Source: Azonexus sp.
Lineage (GTDB): Bacteria > Pseudomonadota > Gammaproteobacteria > Burkholderiales > Rhodocyclaceae
Direction of reading: 5' to 3'
Length of the DNA stretch: 64,000 nucleotides
Assembly (NCBI RefSeq): GCF_030824335.1
Contig: NZ_JAVBXX010000011.1
Location: 62,001 to 126,000 of the forward strand
Part shown: positions 20,251 to 29,260 of the stretch, piece after piece
Numbering within the stretch: the first letter of the stretch is position 1
Layout: every line of letters begins with the position of its first letter
Made by a program: the position numbers and the translations under genes
The notes under the pieces: generated by a model
Databases searched by the model: none
What the model saw: only the letters and a program-made list of their open reading frames with translations
Told to the model about the DNA's origin: nothing

Positions 20251-21341
20251 GTCCTGAGCTCCTGAATGGGAATCACCAAGCCGGCAGTACGCCGGGTCTT
20301 GTCCTGAACTTGTCCAGCCAACTGGCCACAAGCTGCATCAATGTCATCGCCACGCGTTTTGCGCGTTGTCGTCACAACACCGGCTTCGATCAGGATATCG
20401 GCAAAGCGCCGTACCCGATCAGCCGGCGAACGCCGAAATGGCGAACCAGGAAAAGGATTGAAGGGAATCAGATTGAATTTACAGTGCACATCTCTGACCA
20501 AGGCCAGCAACTCACGTGCATGTGCATCGCCGTCATTGATGCCGGCCATCATCGTGTATTCAAAAGTCACGAAGTCACGCGGTGCCTTTTCCAGATAACG
20601 CTGACAAGCCGCCATCAGGGACTTCAAGGGGTATTTCTGATTGATCGGCACCAGCTCATCGCGCAATTTGTCATTCGGCGCGTGCAAGGAAACGGCAAGC
20701 GCCACCGGACAATCCTCACGCAACCGGTCCATCGCCGGCACCAAGCCCGAGGTGGAGACCGTCACCCGCCGACGCGACAAACCATAAGCATGGTCGTCAA
20801 GCATCAAGCGCAGCGCAGTAATTGTATTGTCGTAATTGGCGAGCGGTTCGCCCATGCCCATCATGACGACATTGGAAATAATCCGTTCATCACCGTGGAC
20901 CGCACCAAGTGCGTTATTGGCCTGCCAGAGCTGACCAATAATCTCCGCTACCGTCAGGTTGCGGTTAAAACCTTGCTTGCCAGTGGAACAGAAGGCGCAA
21001 TCGAGCGCACAACCTGCTTGCGTGGAGATACAAAGCGTCCCACGATCATCTTCGGGAATAAACACTGTCTCGACTGCATTGGCGCCCCCGACATCAATCA
21101 GGAACTTGCGCGTTCCATCATCCGACAGCTTGTCGGAAACCACCGCGGGTGGCGCCACAACCGCCCTCGCCTTGAGCTTTTCACGCAAACTCTTGGCAAT
21201 GTCGGTCATGGCGTCGAAGTCCGCCACACCGGAACGATGCATCCAGCGCAAGACCTGCTTGGCCCGGAAGGGTTTTTCACCCTGCTCGGCAAACCATGCA
21301 GTCAGGCCTTCAGCATCAAAATCCAGCAGATTGACGGTCAT
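20247..21341 (-). CDS. rlmN: Dual-specificity 23S rRNA/tRNA adenine-C2 methyltransferase RlmN
   Basis: This 364-residue radical-SAM enzyme methylates C2 of A2503 in 23S rRNA and A37 in some tRNAs. The radical-SAM motif is [11 protein letters not shown] (Cys-x3-Cys-x2-Cys). Other conserved parts are [16 protein letters not shown] and the catalytic-Cys segment [15 protein letters not shown]. The N-terminal accessory domain has [11 protein letters not shown]. It is followed without a gap by pilW and preceded by ndk, as in many beta- and gammaproteobacteria. Confidence 0.98.
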   Translation of the reverse strand: MTVNLLDFDAEGLTAWFAEQGEKPFRAKQVLRWMHRSGVADFDAMTDIAKSLREKLKARAVVAPPAVVSDKLSDDGTRKFLIDVGGANAVETVFIPEDDRGTLCISTQAGCALDCAFCSTGKQGFNRNLTVAEIIGQLWQANNALGAVHGDERIISNVVMMGMGEPLANYDNTITALRLMLDDHAYGLSRRRVTVSTSGLVPAMDRLREDCPVALAVSLHAPNDKLRDELVPINQKYPLKSLMAACQRYLEKAPRDFVTFEYTMMAGINDGDAHARELLALVRDVHCKFNLIPFNPFPGSPFRRSPADRVRRFADILIEAGVVTTTRKTRGDDIDAACGQLAGQVQDKTRRTAGLVIPIQELRT

Positions 21342-21365
21342 GCGATGTACTGCTTCGGCGGAAAA

Positions 21366-21794
21366 TTAACGGCCGGAATAGGTGTTCATGCCCGGAAAGA
21401 AAAAGGCAATTTCCACGGCAGCGGTTTCAGCAGCATCGGAACCATGTACGGCATTGGCATCGATCGATTCGGCGAAGTCAGCACGGATAGTGCCCTTGTC
21501 AGCCTTCTTCGGATCGGTAGCGCCCATCAGCTCGCGATTCTTCAGGATGGCATTCTCGCCTTCCAGAGCCTGGATCATCACCGGACCGGAAGTCATGAAC
21601 TCGACGAGATCCTTGAAAAAAGGACGCTCTTTGTGCACGGCGTAAAACTGGCCAGCTTCCTGCTCGGACAGCCAGGTCATGCGGGCAGCGATGACCTTCA
21701 GGCCAGCGCCTTCGAAACGGGAATAGATCTGACCGATGACATTCTTCTTGACTGCATCAGGTTTGATAATGGAAAGGGTGCGCTCTATAGCCAT
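21366..21794 (-). CDS. ndk: Nucleoside diphosphate kinase
   Basis: The 142-residue enzyme transfers phosphate among nucleoside di- and triphosphates. The active-site His117 lies in [12 protein letters not shown]. The start [21 protein letters not shown] and the segment [16 protein letters not shown] are signature parts. It seems to be the first gene of the long minus-strand run, with 24 bp before rlmN. Confidence 0.98.
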   Translation of the reverse strand: MAIERTLSIIKPDAVKKNVIGQIYSRFEGAGLKVIAARMTWLSEQEAGQFYAVHKERPFFKDLVEFMTSGPVMIQALEGENAILKNRELMGATDPKKADKGTIRADFAESIDANAVHGSDAAETAAVEIAFFFPGMNTYSGR

Positions 21795-21866
21795 GTGATT
21801 GCTCCGAAAAAGCTAGTCAGTTGAAAAACGGGAGATTTTAGCAGATAAGCACGGGACACACCCGCC

Positions 21867-22541
21867 TCACTGCCCAACGGAAGACTTAAGCAAAGGCTCG
21901 CGCAGCAGGGAAAAATGACGCGGGGCAACATATTGCAACAACTCTTTACCATCCGCATCAACCACAACATCCAGCCCTCTCTCCGGATAAAGCAGATGGA
22001 CGCGCTTTTCCGATACCAACAAACGCTCTCCTGGCGGACCAAAACGCTGCAAAACAGTCGCCTCATCAAGATTTACGGTAGGTATCACACTAATTGCCTT
22101 AACCGGCAAGCGCTCCGCCAGAATCAGATCATCCGGATGCAAACGAATTTTTCGCGTCGTACTCTCCATGTGCTCGGCCTTCAAGGCCCGATCGCGCATC
22201 GCAACAATCAGCTCCGGAGAAGCGTCGACCGTAAGAATCACCTTGGCCAAAACAAAACCCAAAGGCAATTGAGCATAATAGGCCTCCAATGAGCCAACCT
22301 CATCCGGCGCAGCAACAATGGCGACCTCAGCATCACCACCCAATACCGCACGCACCTCAGCCAATGTATCCAGCCCGGGCCGCACACCAAAAACACGACT
22401 CCCTCCCTGCCCATCAAGGTCAATCTGCCAAGGCAAATTGACATTTGGGTCAATACCCTCCTGCTTACCCGAAACAGGCAAAAAGAAAGGAAGAACCAGC
22501 GCGGCGATAATCAGCGCAATAAGCGAGAGGGCAAATTTCAT
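21867..22541 (-). CDS. Unrecognised exported/membrane-anchored protein
   Basis: The 224-residue protein begins with a long hydrophobic N-terminus (MKFALSLIALIIAALVLPFF) that can be a signal peptide or anchor. The mature part is about 200 residues, rich in Val/Leu/Asp/Glu, with no cysteine. A GVRPGLDTLAEVRAVLGGDA segment and a later LDEATVLQRFGPPGERL look like two copies of a short 'threshold' motif seen in SmpA/BamE-like folds, but this is weak. I do not recognise the family. The start at 22541 is chosen because it opens the hydrophobic segment; no good ribosome site precedes it. It is alone between ndk and the rplI terminator. Confidence 0.7.
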   Translation of the reverse strand: MKFALSLIALIIAALVLPFFLPVSGKQEGIDPNVNLPWQIDLDGQGGSRVFGVRPGLDTLAEVRAVLGGDAEVAIVAAPDEVGSLEAYYAQLPLGFVLAKVILTVDASPELIVAMRDRALKAEHMESTTRKIRLHPDDLILAERLPVKAISVIPTVNLDEATVLQRFGPPGERLLVSEKRVHLLYPERGLDVVVDADGKELLQYVAPRHFSLLREPLLKSSVGQ

Positions 22542-22661
22542 GGAAAAAAACAAAAGCAAGGGGAGCTGATTGTGCCACAGAGAAAGTCGCAAAAACCCGG
22601 AGAATTGACCAGCCCGCACCCTACCCACCATCCATCGACAACAATCCCGCAGTAAAAAAGC

Positions 22662-22689
22662 AAAAGGCCTCGCAATTGCGAGGCCTTTT
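22662..22689 (-). terminator. Intrinsic terminator of the rpsF-priB-rpsR-rplI operon
   Basis: A perfect 28-bp palindrome, AAAAGGCCTCGCAA with its complement, lies 24 bp past the rplI stop. On the minus strand it is followed by a T-rich tract (TTTTGCTTTTTT), giving a strong intrinsic terminator. Confidence 0.9.
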
Positions 22690-22713
22690 CATACGGACCC
22701 AACAGCCCGAAAA

Positions 22714-23160
22714 TTACTCGGCCGAAACGGCAACCGTAATATTGGCCAGCACATCGGTGTGCAGGGCAACATCAAGCGGAAACTCGCCAATCGCCTTCAG
22801 TGGGCCGTCCGGCATACGGATGGCAGACTTGTCGATACTGAAACCAGCAGCCTTCAGTGCCTCAGCGACGTCAGCATTACCCACGGAACCAAACAGACGA
22901 CCGTCCATACCAGCCTTGCGAGCAACAGAAACGGCAGTACCGTTCATCTTCTCGGCAAGCTCCTGGGCAGCAGCCAATTTCTCGGCAGCAGCCTTTTCCA
23001 GTTCGGCACGACGCACTTCGAACTCAGCCATGGCAGCCGGCGTAGCACGCTTGGCCATACGCTGCGGAATCAGGAAGTTACGGGCGTAACCGTCCTTGAC
23101 CTTGACCACGTCACCCAGGTTACCCAGGTTAACAACCTTCTCGAGCAGAATGATTTGCAT
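22714..23160 (-). CDS. rplI: 50S ribosomal protein L9
   Basis: The 148-residue protein starts [19 protein letters not shown], with the N-terminal signature [14 protein letters not shown] long Ala/Glu/Lys helix connects to the C-terminal domain ([15 protein letters not shown], then [12 protein letters not shown]). L9 binds 23S rRNA near the L1 stalk. It follows rpsR by 18 bp and ends the operon. Confidence 0.98.
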   Translation of the reverse strand: MQIILLEKVVNLGNLGDVVKVKDGYARNFLIPQRMAKRATPAAMAEFEVRRAELEKAAAEKLAAAQELAEKMNGTAVSVARKAGMDGRLFGSVGNADVAEALKAAGFSIDKSAIRMPDGPLKAIGEFPLDVALHTDVLANITVAVSAE

Positions 23161-23178
23161 GTTTCGTCTCCCCGGAAA

Positions 23179-23454
23179 TTATTGATGGTTGTCGGTGTAA
23201 GGCAGCAGGGCCAGGAAGCGGGCGCGCTTGATCGCGGTGCCCAGCTGGCGCTGATAGCCGGCCTTGGTACCGGTCAGACGAGCCGGCATGATCTTGGCGT
23301 TTTCCTGGATGTATTCCTTCAGGACATCAACATCCTTGTAGTCGATCTGTTCGATCTTTTCTGCCGTGAAGCGGCAGAACTTGCGACGCTTGAACAGGCT
23401 GTTGCCGCGACGCTTTTTCTTGTCATCAATCTTCTTTTTGAAGAATCGTGCCAT
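23179..23454 (-). CDS. rpsR: 30S ribosomal protein S18
   Basis: The 91-residue protein has the S18 core: [20 protein letters not shown], then RITGTKAG-type segment [27 protein letters not shown]. The N-terminus is unusually basic ([20 protein letters not shown]). S18 pairs with S6 on the platform of the small subunit. The start overlaps the end of priB by 29 bp, which suggests translational coupling. Confidence 0.98.
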   Translation of the reverse strand: MARFFKKKIDDKKKRRGNSLFKRRKFCRFTAEKIEQIDYKDVDVLKEYIQENAKIMPARLTGTKAGYQRQLGTAIKRARFLALLPYTDNHQ

Positions 23455-23803
23455 TTTCGTTTCCTTCCAAATATTCGATAGTGTTGGCGTGTATCACAGG
23501 CGTTCTGCTGTTGCGACCCCGGGCGGCAATGAATCCTTCGATTCGCAATAAACCACCTAACGGTGCCGCTTCCAGCCAGCGAGCCACATCACCCAAGGCA
23601 ACAACTGCCATTTCCACTTCCACCAAACGTTCAGCTTTATTTTCAAGCAGTGTCGATTGATGTTGCAGTCGCCCTTCACTGACCGGTATGCCTGCAGGTG
23701 TGTAGCGCAATGGTTTGCGCTCGACCAAGCTACCAGAGAGCGTGATGCAGTTCAGTACGCTACGTCCCGTGAAAACCGGATCAGGCAGCTGCGACTTCGG
23801 CAA
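23426..23803 (-). CDS. priB: Primosomal replication protein N (PriB)
   Basis: The frame holds a single-strand DNA-binding OB fold of PriB type: [20 protein letters not shown], then [20 protein letters not shown] and [10 protein letters not shown]. PriB helps PriA restart stalled forks. It lies between rpsF and rpsR as in most beta- and gammaproteobacteria. The start is uncertain because no ATG or GTG is suitable. TTG at 23803 (125 residues) overlaps rpsF by 23 bp. CTG at 23755 (109 residues, GGGA 9 nt upstream) matches the family length and places the start right at the first beta strand. Confidence 0.93.
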   Translation of the reverse strand: MPKSQLPDPVFTGRSVLNCITLSGSLVERKPLRYTPAGIPVSEGRLQHQSTLLENKAERLVEVEMAVVALGDVARWLEAAPLGGLLRIEGFIAARGRNSRTPVIHANTIEYLEGNENGTILQKED

Positions 23804-24158
23804 CAGCCTCGGTTTCGCCAGCCAGCAGGGACTTCGACTTTTCTTCCTTCATCATCGGGGAAGGTGTCGTCACTGCAGCCTTCATCTTGACGGTCAGGTG
23901 ACGCAACACAGCATCATTGAACTTGAAGGAATGCTCGAGCTCGCCCAGCGTTTCGCCGTCGCACTCGATATTCATCAGCACATAATGTGCCTTGTGGATC
24001 TTCTGGATCGGGTAGGCCAATTGACGACGACCCCAGTCTTCCAGACGATGTACCGAACCACCCTTGGCGGTAACGATGGCGCGATAGCGCTCGACCATGC
24101 CGGGCACTTGTTCGCTTTGGTCCGGATGGACGATAAAGCAGATTTCATAATGGCGCAT
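23781..24158 (-). CDS. rpsF: 30S ribosomal protein S6
   Basis: The 125-residue protein begins [20 protein letters not shown], with [20 protein letters not shown] and [10 protein letters not shown] in the core, as in S6. The C-terminal tail after residue 100 is Ala/Glu/Lys-rich. It is the first gene of the rpsF-priB-rpsR-rplI operon. AAAAGGAG lies 6 nt before ATG. The 150 bp upstream contain no gene; a TTATAG hexamer at about 24224-24229 (minus strand) may be the -10 element. Confidence 0.98.
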   Translation of the reverse strand: MRHYEICFIVHPDQSEQVPGMVERYRAIVTAKGGSVHRLEDWGRRQLAYPIQKIHKAHYVLMNIECDGETLGELEHSFKFNDAVLRHLTVKMKAAVTTPSPMMKEEKSKSLLAGETEAVAEVAAA

Positions 24159-24311
24159 GCAAACTCCTTTTGGGATGAACCCCCCGTCATGCGTTAGCGG
24201 TAGGGCAAGGTGGAAAAGCCCAAAACTATAACACCGATTTGGCTCTTTCAGAAAACAAATTGGGAAATGACACTACCCGCACTTACAGACGCCACCAACA
24301 CACGGGCGAAC

Positions 24312-26081
24312 TCACACCGGCAGGACAGGATGCTCGCCCCGCCTCTCAAGCTCGCGACTCATCCGGTTGGCAGTTTCCTTGAGTTCAATTAAAAACAAGA
24401 TTTCGGAAGCCACAAAAGCGGAAAACCCCTGCCGTTGTCCACCACGATTGTCACGCAACAACTCATACATATAACCGACCACATCTTCCGAATCCCACAT
24501 ACGGACGATGCTACTGATGATACGAGGCATGTCTTCCAGCCCTCGCACCGCCGGCGCAGACGAGCTGTGCCCGCCCCCCCCCTCACCCGAATCCAGTACC
24601 AAGTCGACCGAAGTCCCATCACCGACCATCTCCCAAGACTGGACTTCAACATTGAAATACTTATTCAGATCAGCCGCCACCTTGGCAAATTCTTCCCGCA
24701 TACCGGCCAGGCGATAAACATCCATCAAGCGCATCCAAGGCTGCAAAGCCTCTTGCGGATTGTTATCGACATACTCCTGCAGCGCCTGCGCCGCCCCCTT
24801 TACGCGACCAAAGGAAAGCATGATGTCAGCCAACTCCATCACGGGATTAGCCTCAAAATGCTCGTCAACCGTTGCCTCAACAAGCCGAGCAGATGAGTCT
24901 GTTGGTTTGACATGCTCGAGCACGGCATCCCCACCCCCATCCAACTCCACATCCATTTTGACCGAAACACCTGGGCTTACCGGCTCCAGACTCAGATCCA
25001 GCTCCGCGCCCTCTCCATACTTATCACTGAGCGGCACATCGGAAATTGGTGGAAAAAACTCAGGTGCCTGATCAGCTTGAGCCTGCCGATTTTCATACTC
25101 ACGATAATTACGCCAGAACAGCCAAGCACCAAGCCCGAGAAAAACACCAAGCAGCATTCCATAAAAAATCCAACCGGAGAAAAACCCCTCTTCGAGAAGC
25201 AATGCCGACTGAGATTTTTTGGCTGCCCCGGTAAGCTCTACGTCAGCCAACGGTAGCGCATCGGCCTTCTCCACAAGATTCACCGAAGCACGGTCTGTCA
25301 ATTTCAATGTCTTGCCCTGCAAGTCCTCCAGAGCAGTCTCAGCATGACGCAACCTCTCCGCCGCGTTGAGCTGCCCACTTGCCTGCTCATGCAACGCCAT
25401 CAGGATACGAAACTCCAGACGCAGGATTTCACGCTGCGCCTCGCCCAGTGCTTCGCCAGCAACAAACCCCTGACCAAGCACGGTAGACAAACGCAACGAA
25501 GACTCTGTCGTCAGATCGTCAGCAGAAAGCAACAAACGATCAGATAAAGGCTCAGCAACAGGCACAACAACCGGAAGCTTGGGCGGCAATTTTGGCAAGC
25601 CGCGCCCATCACCGGAAACGGGCTTGATGCGACGAAGCATCGAGCTTTCATTTTCCCTTTTGGGCTTTTGCAGCACCGACTCAACCGGCACAGGCGACGG
25701 AGAAGCCCCTGAAGGCGGAGAGGCAAGCAAGGTATACTCGCGATAAACCTCATGACCACAAGATAACTGGATAGCCAACTGAATGATCGGCTCGCGCAAA
25801 ACCTCAGTTGTCCGAACCTCAAGCACAGGCTGACTTCCGGATCGAACATTGAAGCTTGCCTGCTTCAACCAAGGCAAGTCATCGTTGCCTCTTGGTTTAA
25901 CCACCCTGAAACAGGCCGCCTCAGGAAGCATTTTCTCTGCCCCCAAAAGATCAATCGTCAACGCCAAGCGACTTCCCAAAACTGCCGCCCCACCCGACTC
26001 TCCCAACCCAATGGCTGACGCCGCTCCTGAAATGACGAGCAGGAAAAAACCAAGGAGAAAAGAAAAACGGTTTTGAATCAA
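24312..26081 (-). CDS. FimV/HubP-like protein
   Basis: The 589-residue protein has a signal peptide (ending near ASA, residue 23). It then carries an N-terminal FimV-type domain with IGLGESGGAAVLGSRLALTI and FRVVKPRGNDDLPWL, a Pro/Ser-rich region, and a predicted coiled coil (about 230-270). A membrane helix near residue 307-325 precedes an acidic cytoplasmic part with one TPR-like pair (ALQEYVDNNPQEALQPWMRL). FimV/HubP proteins bind peptidoglycan and organise cell poles and type IV pili. No LysM motif is obvious, and the protein is shorter than Pseudomonas FimV. Assignment is by layout and N-terminal similarity. Confidence 0.75.
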   Translation of the reverse strand: MIQNRFSFLLGFFLLVISGAASAIGLGESGGAAVLGSRLALTIDLLGAEKMLPEAACFRVVKPRGNDDLPWLKQASFNVRSGSQPVLEVRTTEVLREPIIQLAIQLSCGHEVYREYTLLASPPSGASPSPVPVESVLQKPKRENESSMLRRIKPVSGDGRGLPKLPPKLPVVVPVAEPLSDRLLLSADDLTTESSLRLSTVLGQGFVAGEALGEAQREILRLEFRILMALHEQASGQLNAAERLRHAETALEDLQGKTLKLTDRASVNLVEKADALPLADVELTGAAKKSQSALLLEEGFFSGWIFYGMLLGVFLGLGAWLFWRNYREYENRQAQADQAPEFFPPISDVPLSDKYGEGAELDLSLEPVSPGVSVKMDVELDGGGDAVLEHVKPTDSSARLVEATVDEHFEANPVMELADIMLSFGRVKGAAQALQEYVDNNPQEALQPWMRLMDVYRLAGMREEFAKVAADLNKYFNVEVQSWEMVGDGTSVDLVLDSGEGGGGHSSSAPAVRGLEDMPRIISSIVRMWDSEDVVGYMYELLRDNRGGQRQGFSAFVASEILFLIELKETANRMSRELERRGEHPVLPV

Positions 26082-26125
26082 CGAATAATCTCTAGACGGG
26101 GTTAAGCAAAAACAATGCTGCGGAG

Positions 26126-26791
26126 CTATTTACCGGAAAGATAACTGTTATCGTCGAATGTTCCAACCCATTGAGGGCGATAAACAACCAATAGCGTGAC
26201 GACCATACCGGACAGCCAAGCCTCAGAAAAGGCCAAAAGGAAGTAATAAGGGAAATACTCTTCGATCAGGTAATCCCAAGCATAAGCACCAGCCAGCGCC
26301 AGAACAATCGTTGAGACGATGCCAACACCAACCATGGCGAGGGCCGCGCCAAGAAAACCATTTACGAATATATAGACAAAAAAATGCTTGGGCAGTGCGC
26401 CAGACAACAGACGAAATAGCTGGTGACTCAAAAAAACCCCTACCCCTGCCAGCAAGATCGCATTGGTAGCATAAGAAAAATAACCGGCGGCACCATTCAG
26501 CGTAATCCCGAAAAGCACCAGACACAGTCCGACAAACGCGAGATGCGGCCCAAAAACCAGGGTAAATAAATTTGCCCCCAGCAGATGCAGTGACAAGCCG
26601 GGTTTTACACCAGCCTTGAGACTCCAGAGCAAAATCAGCACGACGACCATGCCGAACCAGACGTTGGACTGCTCGGAATCAGCCAAGCGCCGCCATGGCG
26701 CCAACCAAATGCTACGGGCGAAAAGCGGAAGCCAGGCGCCCCAAGCCACCCAGTACCACATTTCGCCCAGCAGGTTATCTGTCAGATTCAC
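26126..26791 (-). CDS. CbiM-like integral membrane protein (COG3235 type)
   Basis: The 221-residue protein has about six or seven membrane helices. Key features are a Trp-rich N-terminus (WYWVAWGAWLPLFARSIW), KAGVKPGLSLHLLGANLFTL with a conserved His, and YLIEEYFPYYFLLAFSEAWL. The H-L-x-G region resembles the CbiM/NikM S-component of cobalt/nickel ECF transporters, but no CbiQ or CbiO gene is nearby. A solitary metal-ion or vitamin uptake component is possible; function unknown. It ends 10 bp upstream of... the etfA stop side, on the same strand, and could be in the etfBA transcript. Confidence 0.75.
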   Translation of the reverse strand: MNLTDNLLGEMWYWVAWGAWLPLFARSIWLAPWRRLADSEQSNVWFGMVVVLILLWSLKAGVKPGLSLHLLGANLFTLVFGPHLAFVGLCLVLFGITLNGAAGYFSYATNAILLAGVGVFLSHQLFRLLSGALPKHFFVYIFVNGFLGAALAMVGVGIVSTIVLALAGAYAWDYLIEEYFPYYFLLAFSEAWLSGMVVTLLVVYRPQWVGTFDDNSYLSGK

Positions 26792-26800
26792 CCGGCCATT

Positions 26801-27733
26801 TTAGCCGAGCGCCGCCTCCAGTTGCGGCACCACTTCGAACAAATCGGCCACCAAACCATAATCAGCCACCTGGAAAATAGGAGCATCCGGATCCTTGTTA
26901 ACAGCAACAATCACCTTTGAATCCTTCATCCCCGCCAAATGCTGAATTGCGCCGGAGATACCGATTGCCAGATAAAGTTGCGGGGCAACAATCTTGCCCG
27001 TTTGACCGACCTGGTAATCATTTGGCACAAAACCCGCGTCGACCGCAGCACGACTGGCCCCCAAAGCCGCACCAAGCTTGTCAGCCAGAGGCTCCAGCAA
27101 CTTATGATAATTTTCACCACTGCCTAGGCCGCGACCACCGGACACAATGATTTTTGCCGCCCCCAATTCGGGACGCTCCGACTTGGTCAGCTCACGCCCT
27201 TGCAACTGCGTCAGGCCATTATCTGCAAGCGCCGCCAGCGCCTCCACTGGTGCATTATTGCCATCAGCAACAGCATCAAAGGCGGTTGTACGCACGGTAA
27301 TGACCTTGGTGGAATCAGAGCTCTGCACGGTGGCCATCGCATTTCCGGCATAGATTGGACGGACAAATGTATCAGCCGACTCGACACCGGTAATTTCGGA
27401 AATCTGCGCCACATCAAGCAAGGCGGCAACACGTGGCAACAGGTTTTTGCCGAAGGTCGTCGCCGGCGCAAGAATATGCGAGTAAGTCGCGGCATTTGCC
27501 ACCACCAGCGCAGCCAGATTCTCTGCTGTTTGGGCTTCATAGTGCCCGGCATCTGCAAGCAAAACCTTGGCAACCCCCTGTAGCACAGCAGCCAACTTGC
27601 CGGCTTCAGCACAGTTGGCACCAGCTACCAGGACGTGAATATCCCCACCGATCCTGGATGCTGCACCAACGGTATTCAGGGTAGCTGCCTTGAGGCTCTT
27701 GTTGTCGTGTTCTGCAATTACGAGAATGGTCAT
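26801..27733 (-). CDS. etfA: Electron transfer flavoprotein subunit alpha
   Basis: This 310-residue subunit carries FAD between acyl-CoA dehydrogenases and ETF-ubiquinone oxidoreductase. The N-terminal domain starts [15 protein letters not shown]. The FAD-binding C-terminal half has [49 protein letters not shown] and [20 protein letters not shown], all classic. It follows etfB by 1 bp on the same strand. Confidence 0.98.
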   Translation of the reverse strand: MTILVIAEHDNKSLKAATLNTVGAASRIGGDIHVLVAGANCAEAGKLAAVLQGVAKVLLADAGHYEAQTAENLAALVVANAATYSHILAPATTFGKNLLPRVAALLDVAQISEITGVESADTFVRPIYAGNAMATVQSSDSTKVITVRTTAFDAVADGNNAPVEALAALADNGLTQLQGRELTKSERPELGAAKIIVSGGRGLGSGENYHKLLEPLADKLGAALGASRAAVDAGFVPNDYQVGQTGKIVAPQLYLAIGISGAIQHLAGMKDSKVIVAVNKDPDAPIFQVADYGLVADLFEVVPQLEAALG

Positions 27734-27734
27734 G

Positions 27735-28484
27735 TCAGATCACCTTCGCTTCGTTCTTCAGTTTATTCACCAGATCGGCCACATCAGCCACCTTGATACC
27801 AGCGGAGCGTTTGGCCGGCTCGACCACTTTCAGGGTTTTCAGGCGCGGCGTAACGTCGACCGCAAGATCTTCCGGCTTGACGGTTTCGAGCGGCTTTTTC
27901 TTCGCCTTCATGATATTGGGCAAGGTTGCATAGCGCGGCTCATTCAAACGCAGATCTGTCGTAACAACAGCCGGCAAAGACAACTGAAGCGTCTCCAGAC
28001 CACCGTCGATTTCACGCGTCACCGTTGCCTTGCCATCCGCCAACACGACCTTTGAAGCAAAGGTAGCCTGCGGCCAACCAGCAAGCGCAGCCAGCATCTG
28101 ACCGGTCTGATTGGCATCATCATCGATGGCCTGCTTGCCGCAAATCACCAACTGCGGCGACTCTTTATCCGCCAGCGCCTTCAGCAGCTTGGCAACAGCC
28201 AGCGGCTGCAATTCAACATCACTCTCGACCAGAATGCCACGATCGGCACCGATTGCCATGGCCGTACGCAAGGTCTCCTGACAAGCCGCCGGGCCACAGG
28301 AAACCACGACCACCTCGGTCGCGATCCCCGCTTCCTTGAGACGGACAGCCTCTTCGACGGCAATCTCGTCAAAAGGGTTCATGCTCATTTTCACATTAGC
28401 CAGATCGACACCGGAACCGTCGGCCTTGACCCGAACCTTGACGTTGTAGTCCACCACCCGTTTAACGGGAACGAGAATTTTCAC
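27735..28484 (-). CDS. etfB: Electron transfer flavoprotein subunit beta
   Basis: This 249-residue subunit binds AMP and forms the ETF heterodimer with EtfA. Features: [15 protein letters not shown] at the start, [39 protein letters not shown], and the recognition loop [23 protein letters not shown] at 28484 is the likely start: the site AAGGAG is 6 nt before it, whereas it directly abuts the ATG at 28488-28490. Divergent from the TetR gene; the shared operator region probably controls both. Confidence 0.97.
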   Translation of the reverse strand: MKILVPVKRVVDYNVKVRVKADGSGVDLANVKMSMNPFDEIAVEEAVRLKEAGIATEVVVVSCGPAACQETLRTAMAIGADRGILVESDVELQPLAVAKLLKALADKESPQLVICGKQAIDDDANQTGQMLAALAGWPQATFASKVVLADGKATVTREIDGGLETLQLSLPAVVTTDLRLNEPRYATLPNIMKAKKKPLETVKPEDLAVDVTPRLKTLKVVEPAKRSAGIKVADVADLVNKLKNEAKVI

Positions 28485-28529
28485 AAGCATCTCCTTTTAT
28501 CGGTCAGTATTTTTAGAAACAATCGGCGT

Positions 28530-28558
28530 TTGACAGACGACTTGCCAAACCGCACAAT
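28530..28558 (+). promoter_or_regulatory. Putative promoter of the TetR-family gene
   Basis: TTGACA (28530-28535) and CACAAT (28553-28558) are 17 bp apart. Transcription from here would start at about 28565, inside the first operator palindrome, so bound repressor would block it. The -10 hexamer is weak. Confidence 0.5.
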
Positions 28559-28560
28559 CT

Positions 28561-28599
28561 CCATACTGTGTCGTATGGAAAAGCATACGGTAGCGTATG
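28561..28599. promoter_or_regulatory. Two tandem palindromic operators (CATAC-N6-GTATG)
   Basis: CATAC-N6-GTATG occurs at 28562-28577 and again at 28584-28599. The centres are 22 bp apart, two helical turns, so both sites face the same side of DNA. The second copy includes the ATG of the TetR-family gene (28597-28599). The arrangement fits cooperative binding of two dimers and autorepression, and perhaps control of etfBA as well. Confidence 0.8.
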
Positions 28600-29220
28600 G
28601 AAAATAAAACTGTCAAGCCCCCTGAAAAAACTCCGCGTCTCCGTGCCACCGGCAAGGCTGCCGTGACACGCACTCAACTTGACCCCGAACGATGGGTTGA
28701 TACGGCAATTGACGTCTTGGCCAAGGAAGGCGTTGCCGGATTGCGCGTTGAAGTGCTGGCAAAACGCTGCGGCGTAACAAAAGGAAGTTTCTACTGGCAC
28801 TTCAAGGACCGTCAAGCCCTGCTTGATGCAATTCTTGAACGCTGGCGCGAGGGTCGCATCCGCGACATCGAAAAGACAACCTCCGGCCTGGCTGGGCGCG
28901 AACTAGAACAACTGCATTACGTGATCGAAGTGTACGGGGCCAGTCGCAACCGCAAGGGCATGTCAATCGAACTGGCCGTCCGCGACTGGGCGCGTCACGA
29001 CACTCGGGCAGCAGCAATCGTCGAGTCCGTCGACCTCTACCGACTGGAATGCACCCGCCGACTATTCGTCACCGCGGGAATGTCGGATGCTGAAGCCAAG
29101 AGTCGCAGCCTGCTGCTTTACGCTTGCGTATTTGGCTTGTCGCTAATGCACTACGCCCCGTTTGACGATAACTTGGGCGACCTGAAGCAGCGCATCGCTG
29201 AACGGATAATATCCAGTTAA
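28597..29220 (+). CDS. TetR/AcrR-family transcriptional regulator
   Basis: The 207-residue protein has an N-terminal TetR helix-turn-helix: WVDTAIDVLAKEGVAGLRVE followed by LAKRCGVTKGSFYWHFKDRQ. The C-terminal ligand domain is TetR_C-like (AVRDWARHDTRAAAIVESVD). It is divergent to etfBA, with operator palindromes between them. In betaproteobacteria such regulators often control fatty-acid or CoA-ester oxidation, which would suit control of ETF, but the ligand is unknown. The N-terminal 25 residues are Lys/Thr/Pro-rich and not part of the fold. Confidence 0.92.
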   Translation: MENKTVKPPEKTPRLRATGKAAVTRTQLDPERWVDTAIDVLAKEGVAGLRVEVLAKRCGVTKGSFYWHFKDRQALLDAILERWREGRIRDIEKTTSGLAGRELEQLHYVIEVYGASRNRKGMSIELAVRDWARHDTRAAAIVESVDLYRLECTRRLFVTAGMSDAEAKSRSLLLYACVFGLSLMHYAPFDDNLGDLKQRIAERIISS

Positions 29221-29260
29221 ACAGGGCTTGCCGCGCAAACGGAATCCCTGATTAGCCTAG

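Noticed and set aside
29221..29260. CAGGG...CCCTG pair between the TetR gene and ppx as a terminator
   Set aside because: The stem is only 5 bp with a long loop and has no T-run.
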